From Mesomycoplasma bovoculi M165/69 (GTDB lineage: Bacteria; Bacillota_I; Bacilli_A; Mycoplasmatales; Metamycoplasmataceae), in NCBI RefSeq assembly GCF_000524555.1, contig NZ_CP007154.1, positions 558,001-622,000 on the forward strand: a DNA stretch of 64,000 bases, in the 5' to 3' direction. Shown one piece after another: positions 54,389-64,000 of this stretch. The notes under the pieces are model-generated. The model ran no database searches. It saw nothing but the letters and a program-made list of their open reading frames with translations, and was not told the DNA's origin. Positions within the stretch are counted from its first letter, which is position 1, and the number at the start of each line of letters is the position of its first letter. The position numbers and the translations under genes were made by a program.

Positions 54389-55645
54389 ATGTATAAAAAA
54401 GTTAAACTTTATGACAAGCAAATCACCAAAATTATTAATGATGAGTCCAAACGTCAACAAGAGCAAATAGAATTAATTGCAAGTGAAAATTATGCTTCAC
54501 AAGATATTTTAGATGCTACAGGTTCATCTTTGGCCAACAAGTATGGTGAAGGTTATCCAGGCAAACGCTATTATGGCGGATGCCAAAACATTGACAAAAT
54601 TGAGCAAATTGCCATTGAAAGAGCTAAAAAACTATTTGGTGTTGAATATGCTAATGTTCAACCTTATTCTGGTTCGAGTGCAAATGCAGCTGTATTTGCA
54701 GCTTTACTCAAACCTGGAGACAAGATTTTAGGTCTTGATTTGGCAAGTGGTGGCCATTTAACTCATGGTTATAAAGTTAATTTTAGTGGAATGTTTTACA
54801 CAGGTTTTAACTATGGATTAGGCGAAGATGAATTGCTAGATTATAACCAAATTGAAAAAATAGCCCTCGAGGTTAAACCAAGTTTAATTATTTGTGGTTA
54901 CTCAGCTTATTCAGGCCACATTGACTACAAACGTTTTCGTCAAATAGCAGACAAAGTTGGAGCCTATCTGCTCGCAGATATAGCCCACACTGCTGGACTA
55001 ATTGCTGCAAAAGTACTCAACTCACCTGTTGAGTTTGCTCATGTAATGACTGCAACAACTCAAAAAACATTGCGTTGTACTCGCGGAGGACTTATTTTAG
55101 CAAATGATCCTGAAATTATAGCTAAAATTAACAAAGTTGTTTTCCCTGGAATGCAAGGTGGTCCTTTATTTCATGCAATAGCTGGTAAAGCTGTTGGTTT
55201 TGGCGAAGCTTTACAACCTTGATTTGTCGATTATGCAAAACAAGTTGTAGCAAATGCAAAGGCATTTGCCAACTTTTTTATTAAAAAAGGTGCAAGAGTC
55301 ATCTCTGGTGGAACAACTAACCACTTATTTATTGTTGATGTTTTTTCTTCTTATGGTTTAACTGGTAAAGAAGCTCAAATTTTACTTGAGTCTATCAATA
55401 TTATCACTAATAAAAACACAATTCCAAAAGATACCAAAAGTCCAATGATAACTTCAGGAATCAGATTTGGCACTCCAGCGATGACTTCACGTGGTTTTCA
55501 AACTAATGAGTTTGAACAAATTGGTGAAATTATTCACCAAGTTTTAACTTTAAAAAAACTTAATAGAACTCAAAGGGTTAGTTTTAAGAAACAAGTTGCT
55601 CAGTTAGCAAAAGGCTTTCCAATTAAAAAATCTTATTGAAAATAA
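54389..55645 (+). CDS. glyA: Serine hydroxymethyltransferase
   Basis: 418 aa, normal length. [11 protein letters not shown] near residue 28, [16 protein letters not shown] near 51, [11 protein letters not shown] near 92 and [14 protein letters not shown] near 195 are SHMT signatures. The PLP lysine is Lys226 in [14 protein letters not shown]. Most SHMTs read TTHKTLRGPRGG, so the His is Gln and Gly-Pro is Cys-Thr here. The enzyme makes glycine and 5,10-methylene-THF from serine. AGGA precedes the ATG by 8 bases. It is flanked by terminators on both sides. Confidence 0.96.
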
Positions 55646-55702
55646 ATTTATATATTTATTAAATATAAATCTTTATTTTTATTTATATATTTTAAGAAAT
55701 AA

Positions 55703-55727
55703 AAAATTGCCTTTAAAAGGCAATTTT
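55703..55727. terminator. Bidirectional terminator between glyA and the adhesin operon
   Basis: AAAATTGCCTTT / AAAGGCAATTTT inverted repeat between two convergent genes, with T-rich ends for both directions. Confidence 0.8.
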
Positions 55728-55751
55728 ATTTTATTTTTAATAATTAAGATT

Positions 55752-58700
55752 TTAATTATTATTTGCTTTAAATTTATAGAAGTATTGATCTATAAATGCT
55801 TTAGCAATAGCACTTCTAGTTGTTGGACGGGATAGAGTAGTAAAGCCTTGAGCATCTTTTTGGGTTTGATCATCATTGAATACAGCAAATCCTTTAAGGT
55901 TAAATGAACCTTGATTTGCTAGTGCACTACGACCACCAATTGTGTGGAAGTCAATTCCACGTTTTAAGTATGCAAGACCTTTGTCAGCACCAACTGCTGA
56001 AACAGCAGAACCTGAACCACCAGCTCCACCAGTATTTCCAAATGTTAATGTTGATTTAATGTATTTATTCAATGGATCATTATTTTTAGAAGATCTTAGA
56101 ATAAATTCAATGGTTTTGGAATTTTGAGCAGCTGTTCCTGTTGATCCTGAACCACCAGTTTGTGTTCCTTGACTTATATTGATTTCTAAAAGTAATGTTT
56201 CACCTTTAGTGATCAAGAAATCTTCCATATCTTTGTAACCATTGAATACATCTTGTGAAAAGGTAGTTTTTCCTAAATCAACCTGAGTACCTTGTTTTCC
56301 AATAACAATAGCTTTATCTCCAGAACTTGTTCCACCAGTTAGTGCTTTTTTTGTTGGATCAGTAAATAATCCAATAATTGTGGCAGCAGGAGTTGTTGTT
56401 GCAGTAGCTGCTACTCCTCCAGTCCCAGTACTTGAAGTTGCTGCTGCATTTGCTGCAGCTCCAGCAGTAGCTGGTTCTGCTCCATATTCAAGGCCAATAA
56501 TGTAACTATCTTTAACAGATTCTAACTCTGTTTTAACTGAATCATCAAGTTTAGGTGCTTTTTGAATGAAAACATTAATAGTTTGTGGCGCTTTATCTTT
56601 TTCATCTGAAGAGACTGCGGATTTTAATAGATAAAGTTTATCAATACCTTTTGGCAATTGATCTACACTAAATGCCATAAATAATGAACCATTAGTTAAT
56701 TTGGTTGCATCATCACTTAATTTAAGACCTTTAGATTTGTTATCAAAACTTACACTTGCTTTGCCTAAAGTAACACCATCAACACTATCATGTTTTGGAA
56801 CTCCTGAATCAGCTTTTCATTCACGGGTTTTATCACGCAAGTCGCTTAAAGTTAAAGTAGCTGGTTTCCCTTCAACAGCTTCTGAAGTTCCTACTGAAGC
56901 TCCAGTTGCATCAAAAAATACAGTTGGTGATAATTGTTTAATTGCTGATCATGCTGTACTGGTTGGTTTAATACCTTGAATTGTAATTACATAATTAGCA
57001 GATGCTTGTGCATTTTGAACATTAAAACTAATGTGATAGTTTCCATCAAAACTGCTTGTAATTGACATATTTGGTAATCCGGATTGTGCAAATTTATCAA
57101 TTAAACTTTTTACAAGATCACCTGGAGTTTTAATTTTACCTTGTTTTTGTGAATCTTGAAGTGAACCAGCATTATTTAAGTAAGTGAAGAATCCAGCACC
57201 AGCATTGTTAATTCCGGTATTTCCTGCTGAAACAACTGGTTTTGCAGCTGGAGCTTTAGCTGCTGGGTTTGATGCATTTGAAGCAGCTGGAGTTTGAGTT
57301 GATCCAGTTGTAGATGGAGTTGCACTTTTTGCTTTAACAGTTGCTTCAAAAGCTTTAGCTAATGGAACAAATGCTGAATCTAAATCATTTGCAAATGTGT
57401 AAGCATATTTGCTTTCAACTAAATTAATAGTTGTTGATAAACCTTTAAATAATGAAGCTAATTGACCACGTAATGCTTCAACATCTCCATTAATTTCGAT
57501 GTTAGCACTTTGTAATACAGAGTTTGCTTTATCAGGATTTACTTTAACTCCACTTGGTAATTTAATTGGTTTTGCAAATGTAGTTGCATAATCAAAATTA
57601 AATAAGATTTTACCATTTGCAACATCACTTTGTGATGGTTGAGTTAAAGTTCCATTTGCATTTTTAGCAAAGTCCACACTAAAGTTACTATATTTTTGTG
57701 GTGCATTATTATTGGTATTTAATAAACCACTAAGATCTGCAGTTTGTTCATATCAAAAATCAAATTTTTGAAGATCTGCAAGTGTTTTTCCTTCAAATAA
57801 TTTAACTACAGCATCTGATACACGACCTTCTGCTTTGGTTGGAATAACAACTTTAGATGTACCTTCAGCTGATTTGGCTTTTTCTGTACCTGTTGATGTT
57901 TCTGTTGCTGCTGAAGATTCTGAAGATGAAGCTGCTTGTCCACTTTGAGTTTGAGGGGTTGTAGAAGATTGGCTAGTTTGTGATTCTGAAGTTGTTGGTT
58001 GTTGAGTTTGTGATTTTGGAGCAGCTTGATCACTTGAACCACTTTGAGTTTGATTCTCTGCTGGAGTTGCTTCTTGTTTAGTGGCAGGAACAGTTGGAGT
58101 TGTAGTTTGTGCTGGGGCTGCAGGAGCAACTGGTGTTGCTGGTGTTACATAATCAGTTAGAGCTTTTGGAATTGCATCTGCATAAATAATAGATGCTAAA
58201 CTCAATCCAGTATCATTTAAAAGCTGAGCAAGTTCTGGTTTGATACGATAAGACTTACTAAAGTTTGTTTGAATTTCATTAGCAAAATTAGACTCAACTT
58301 GAGATAAATTAGTTACACTTAACTCAACAGGAATAACTGTTTTATCTGGTCTAATAATTTGCATCTCTAATGACAATGTTTTATTAACATCATCTAAATT
58401 AGTAAATGATAATTTATCGTTTACTAATTTAGGTTCTAAAATGTAACCTTGTGGTAATAGAGTTGCATTACCTTGACGGTTAATTAAATTTAATGATGCT
58501 GTTTTAGGTAGCGTTGCTGCAAAAGCACGCGCTGCTGCATTAGAATAATCCTTTTTAGTTTCTACTTTAGCAACAGGCGCTGCTTCTTTGGCAGCTGGTT
58601 GAGCTGCTTCAGTTCCTGAAGCCTGAGGAGCAGGTGCTGTTTGAGATTCACTTGATTGTGAAGCTTGAGCTGCTAAATTAGCTTCTGGAGTTGGTGTTTC

Positions 58701-59414
58701 AATTGGTGTTTGTGTTGTTGGTGAACCTGTTGCAGGTGCTGCTGGAGCAACTGGTGCTTTAAATTCTTGGTAAGCTTGATCAAAAGCTTGTTGTAATGCT
58801 AAAGCAGTTAAAGTTGCAGGTTTGTCACCAAAAGCAATGTTTGAGTGAACTTCAAGTCCTGATCTATGTTGGTCAATAAAGAAATCACCTGTGTCTTGAC
58901 CATCGCTAGTTCCAAATCCTGAAATGTTACCTGTAGATTCGTAATAAATATGATTAGTTGTATCAATACCAGTTAAAATAACATTTTTAATGGTGTTGTT
59001 TTCAACTGTAGTAAGTGAACCAGAATTTTCAGTAGGAGTTACTGTTCTAAGTTCAAATTTCATATTTGGATCTAATTCTGTAAATGGAGTAAAATCAACA
59101 GCATTAACTAGTTCAAATACATATGACTTATCATTGTGTAAGTCAAGTGCAGTTTGTGCACTTAATTTATTTTTGTATAAACTATTTAAACTAAGTTGTT
59201 GTGCTAATTCTTGAAATTTAGCTTTTGGTAGTGCAAAAGTAGATGATAACTCCTTAGCTTTTGTTATATCACGATTTAAAAGAGAATATTTCTTTTGAAA
59301 ATCTCTTGTTTCACTTTTTTGCGCAACAAGAGGAGAAGCAACTATAGCAATAAAGGCAGCAGTAGAAACACCAACAATAAGACCGACTTTTCAATTTAAT
59401 AATTTTTTTAACAT
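55752..59414 (-). CDS. P102-like surface protein (P97/P102 adhesin family)
   Basis: 1220 aa. The N-terminus (MLKKLLNWKVGLIVGVSTAAF...) is one signal-anchor helix. Residues about 70-140, with KLSAQTALDLHNDKSYVFELV, NAVDFTPFTE and NTIKNVILTG, follow the N-terminal pattern of M. hyopneumoniae P102 (KxSAxTAL..., RAFDFSSLE, NSIKNVTI). Low-complexity tracts rich in Ala, Pro, Gln, Ser and Thr interrupt the protein at about 218-285, 421-530, 693-730 and 971-1008, with Gly/Ser-rich pieces near 1085 and 1127; their codons are visibly richer in G/C than the rest. P102 relatives bind host components such as fibronectin and plasminogen. It is 32 bases after the P97-like gene, the order of the P97-P102 operon. 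Recognition is by resemblance, not by search. Confidence 0.8.
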
Positions 59415-59446
59415 ATTATATTTCCTTAAATTTGTCTATAAATAAA

Positions 59447-62400
59447 TTATTTTTGTTCGTAGACTCTAATAATGAGTGGTTTGTCAGAAAGTTTTTTTCC
59501 TGATTGTACATAAAGTCTAATTGTTTTGTAGTTTTCTTTAAATTTGTTTTTATTATCTTTATTAGAAGATGTTGTGTTAAATGTTTGTACTAACTTTGCT
59601 TCATCTTCATTCTTAACTTTTATTTCTATTTGTTTATTCTCTAAATTAGCTTCTTTAGCTACATCTGAACTTATAGTATATTTGTGGTCATCTGTAACTG
59701 ATGCATGTGGATTTATACTTTTAATTAATTCTGCATCTAATTCGTCTTCTGAACTTGTTTCTGTCGATGAAGAAAGACTTGAATAATCTGGCACAAACCC
59801 ATTTAATACTCAAAATCTAACATCTTTACCAAAAAGATTTTTGTAATAATTTTCAATTCATGGAGCATTTAATTCAGTTAGTAAATCTTCGACAGACATT
59901 CTAGGAATTTTTCTATTAGCATATCTTAAAACAAGTTTTGCACCTAAATTTTCATAATCTTCTGTTGGTAAATAGAATGTTTTGTAGTAATCTGGAATAG
60001 AATCTATTTTCTTTTCTAATATAGAACTACCATTTGATGCTGTCTTAACATCATTGTGCAATGAAATTTCATTTAATGATTGGAAAGAAGTTTTGAATAA
60101 CTCATGCTTAATAGCACTTGGATTTTTAGGATCAACAAAACCTACTGAATATCTATATTTAATTTCTAATTTACTAATATCATCTTTATTTTGATCAAAA
60201 TCAACAAGTTTTTTTATATCATCAGGCTTTGCTACTTGAAACTCTAGTTTATAACCTAAATTACCATTAATTTTACTTAAAGGTAATGAGCCTTGATTTG
60301 TTAATTCATAAAGCTTTGTATAAAATGCAATTAAAACATCAGCAACTGATTGGAATTTAACTGTACTAGAATCGGCAAAATATGGTGATGATTTTTTAAC
60401 AAGTTTTAAAACATCACTATCACTAGTTAGCTGGTTTTCTTGAATTTGTTGTGAAATTGTAGGATCTACATAAGCTGCAGATAAACTTGAAATATCTAAT
60501 AAATCATCATCCCCACTTTGGTTTTCAAAAGTTTGTGATGGTAATCCATTTTTATCCAAAGATAGGTTTTGTGAACTAGTAGTAGAATCTCCATCAACCT
60601 CAAATTGATAGTTATTTCCAAATGATAGTGTATCAAATCCTAAATCACCTTGTTTAATTAAACTAATTTTACTTAATTGTTCAAAAATAGGTTTGTTAAT
60701 GTCTAATTGACTATCTGCTGGAATATTTCCAGTTGATTTTAAAATGTCAAATAGATATTGTGCAACTTTAGTAAATCCTTGTTTTTCTAATGCAAAATAG
60801 AATCTAACAACATCAGAGTCATTTCTAAAGATTTTTGAATCAATATTTAAAACATTGTTTTTAATATTTTCTTTACTTGTTGCTTCTTTAAAAGTGTATG
60901 GAATTGCATCAATACTTGGAACATCAAAGTCTTTTGTAATAGCATCTAATTTTCTAGCTGAATTTAGAACTAATCCATAGTAATTAGGATTAGATAATAA
61001 TTGATATATTTTTTCATCATTGTTAGTAATATATGCATTTCTTAATTCAGATAATAGTAATTTATCTTTTACTTGTCCATCTACAGAATTATAATCAACA
61101 TTATTCTCAAATAAAAAGTCTTTAAAAGATTCTGGAGCTTTAAATTCTATATATTTAAATGTATCATCTACTTTTGTTGTAGTGCTTTGAGTTTTAGTAG
61201 TTGTAGTATCAGTACTTTCTACTTCAAAAGGTTTAAAATTATCTAATTCAAATAATGAAGTAGAACCTTGTAATGGAGTTTGACCTTTTTCTTTAACTTC
61301 AGGATTTGTTGGTTTACCAGTAACTATATAAGTTAATCTTCCTTTAATAACTGGCTTTTGTTCTTTGTCATCATATGCTAATGTTAATGAATCTGCATCT
61401 ACTTCTACATTGTAATTAAAGAGTAAATCTTTTTCTTGCTCACTAAGAGATTTAAGACCTTCATTTTGACCTTGATATGATGGTTTTAAACCATTTTTTA
61501 ACATTGAGTTAATGTATGAAGTTACAAATTTATTACGTTCTTCTTTAGTTGCAAAGAAGGTGCCATTAATGTGACTTAAAAAGTCAAAAACATTAATTTG
61601 ACTTGAATCAACTTTAGATTCATCGGTAGTATCACTTGTTGTAGAAGTGCTTGGATTTGCTGCTCCATTTGTTGTAGTAACATCAGCAGTGGTTGTTACA
61701 GATGAAGCGCTTCCTGATTGTTGTTGACCAGGTGTTTGTGAAGATGTTGTTTGTCCATTAGTTGTAGCTGTACTTTGAACATTTGATAATTGTTGAGTAA
61801 CTGCTTGATCTATAGTAGGTTTTGTTGTGTAATAATCATCTTTAGTTGGAGTTTTTACTGTTCAATCACTTGTAAAGTTAGGTTTTAAGAATAAATCTTT
61901 AAATTTATCATTTGATAAATCAAAGTTAATAATATCAATGTGAGCAGCATTTAATTCTGGCAAGTGTTGGTGACTTGCTTTATATTCATCTGAAAATTCT
62001 GTTTTTAAGTATAAACGGAATAAACTTTTTCCAGCATCATTTACTTTAGTAACATATTCACCCTCACCTGGTTTTTGTGATAAGTTAGGGTTTTTAACTA
62101 AACTAAATTTATAATCACCATTTTTTAAGATTTGACCAAATACATCTTGAAAGTTAAAGTATTTACTCAATAAATGAATTGCTTGATCTGATGAATTGGC
62201 AGTGTTAATATCATTGATGAAACTTGACTCACTAACTAGCGCAAGTGGTCTAATCACAGTGTTAGCATCTTTTTCAACACTTGCTTTAAATTGTTGAATT
62301 GTATAAGGATTGAGTGGACTAATAGCTATTCCAGATCCATCAGTTGCATCAAATGCTTGTGATGTAGTGATAGCTTTTTTAAATTCAGCTAATTTTGAGT

Positions 62401-62905
62401 GAGCTTCTGTTGCTAATAAAAATTGTGGTACAACACCAAAGTTAAGATTTGATTTATGAATTTCAGATTTAACAATTTGACCAAACTCATTTGGTTGTGT
62501 TGCTTCAACGTGGTAGAAAATAGTGAAGTTTTTATCTGTATCATTAGCTTGTAAATCATCAGCAACAATTTTAAAGTTACCAAATGACTTATCATCAATT
62601 TTTTCAAGTTGATCACCTTTTTGCTCAAAAAAATCAAAGTTGGAAACTACAAATTTGCTGTTTGGTTTGTTGTTTGAATCAAAATAAAATGATTTTAAGC
62701 GACTATATGAAACATTGTTATTGATTTTACCATCACCATCTCCAGTTTGAAATGACACATTGACAATCTTATTTAATGCATCTTGTACATTTTTGATAGA
62801 ATCACCTTTGTATGTCAATTTAGAAACTATTGCTAATGGAGTTGCAACAATAGCAACAGATGCTACAGCTCCAAGACCAATAATTAAGAACTTTTTATTT
62901 ACCAT
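59447..62905 (-). CDS. P97-like surface adhesin
   Basis: 1152 aa, read through UGAs. One hydrophobic anchor lies at residues 6-28 (LIIGLGAVASVAIVATPLAIV). The next 170 residues follow P97 of M. hyopneumoniae: VSNFDFFEQKGDQLEKIDD versus its SFFTKNGDQLEKI, then KNFTIFYHVEA, KSEIHKSNL and ATEAHSKLAEF. Residues about 360-425 are a Gln/Ser/Thr-rich linker. The R1 AAKPE/V repeats that bind cilia are not present, so the cilium-binding function cannot be claimed. TVKFQS near residue 851 resembles the TTKF-QE cleavage site described for P97 relatives. The P102-like gene follows 32 bases downstream. Confidence 0.8.
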
Positions 62906-63320
62906 AAAAAATAAAATACTCCAAATAAAAATAAAAACTTTAATAAGTATATATCACAAAAATTGAAAAATAATGCTTTTAATCAGCATATTTTTTGTGA
63001 ATAATTATAAATATACCACAATTTATGCTAAATAACCAAAATATCTCTATGTTTTCAAAGGTTATTAGAAAATTTAAAACTTTAAAAATATTACTTAAAA
63101 AATCACTGTTTTAAAACTCTAATTTATAGCTTTTGACTTCCAGTGGATGACAAAATGCAAATTTATTTGTTTAAAAAGCCATTCTTACCCTTTCAAACCC
63201 ATTTTTTATAAATATTTTGATTAAAATTTAAAATTTGCAACTAAAAATTATATGAAAAATTATTAATTTTTTTATAGTAAAATTAACAACATTAATATTT
63301 ATATTTAAAAGAGGATTAAT
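62906..63320. other. Divergent promoter region between the adhesin operon and mod
   Basis: 415 bases with no supported gene. On the minus strand an extended -10-like TGATATATACT (62946-62955 region) lies about 45 bases upstream of the P97-like ATG, with GGAG at about -16. On the + strand TATAGTAAAAT near 63275 lies before the mod start, which has AGAGGA about 8 bases upstream. Otherwise only A/T-rich sequence is seen. Confidence 0.55.

Positions 63321-64000
<680 letters not shown>

Noticed and set aside
58990-59214. Long antisense reading frames within the adhesin genes and other large genes
   Set aside because: They mirror the codon pattern of the real gene on the other strand, have no ribosome-binding sites, and show no family motifs.

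Overview
The window is a piece of an AT-rich mollicute chromosome that reads UGA as tryptophan. Nearly every long gene contains in-frame UGA codons where its family has Trp, both tRNA-Trp(CCA) and tRNA-Trp(UCA) genes are present, and intergenic spaces are short and A/T-rich. At 55752-62905 two large surface proteins resemble the P102 and P97 adhesins of the Mycoplasma hyopneumoniae cluster (Mesomycoplasma: hyopneumoniae, conjunctivae, ovipneumoniae, bovoculi and relatives). I infer a member or neighbour of that cluster; the species cannot be fixed by eye. All coordinates below are for UGA-read-through genes.

Layout. 1-4453 (+): end of plsC, scpA, scpB and a large membrane protein joining a degenerate phosphohexomutase-like region to a lysyl-phosphatidylglycerol-synthase-type membrane domain. 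4436-21683 (-): a long housekeeping block with tsaD, rpsT, a YgjP-like metallopeptidase, a CNNM/CorC protein, dnaB, rplI, gdpP, leuS, rnr, secG, an RsuA/RluB pseudouridine synthase, sufU-sufS, tlyA, a small unknown, nusB and deoB. A divergent tRNA-Ser(GCU) lies at 5439. 21755-31614 (+): a C39-peptidase ABC exporter with a small membrane partner, ybeY, cdd, era, tmRNA, a membrane protein with a Rho-N-like tail, rpsF-ssb-rpsR, ychF, tRNA-Trp(CCA), an unknown 449-aa protein, then tpx to 32111. 32135-39296 (-): a putative PD-(D/E)XK nuclease, a split chromate-transporter pair, two SPOUT methyltransferases, a DUF1934-like protein, gltX, prmC and prfA, with tRNA-Trp(UCA) on +. 39308-53384 (-): a DUF31 serine-protease lipoprotein, apt, two APC permeases flanking a lipoprotein, aspS, hisS and fused secDF, with tRNA-Leu(CAA) on +. 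53477-55645 (+): a small membrane protein and glyA. 55752-62905 (-): the P97/P102-like adhesin pair. 63321-64000 (+): the start of a type III restriction-modification mod gene interrupted by an (AG)17 tract that puts the two halves out of frame.

Genes are packed with 1-23 base overlaps and 1-10 base gaps, so most blocks are probably co-transcribed. Translation dominates: four aminoacyl-tRNA synthetases, three small-subunit proteins plus L9, RF1 with its methylase PrmC, Era, YbeY, YchF, RNase R, tmRNA and several rRNA/tRNA modification enzymes. Secretion is represented by SecG, SecDF and the C39 exporter. The host-facing or variable part consists of the DUF31 protease, the 382-aa lipoprotein, the adhesin pair and the phase-variable methyltransferase. 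The most notable items are the predicted OFF state of mod, the phosphohexomutase/flippase-like fusion, the C39 exporter with a TTG-started partner, a Tpx with a single cysteine, and a terminator hairpin whose loop carries the stop codon of the convergent gene.
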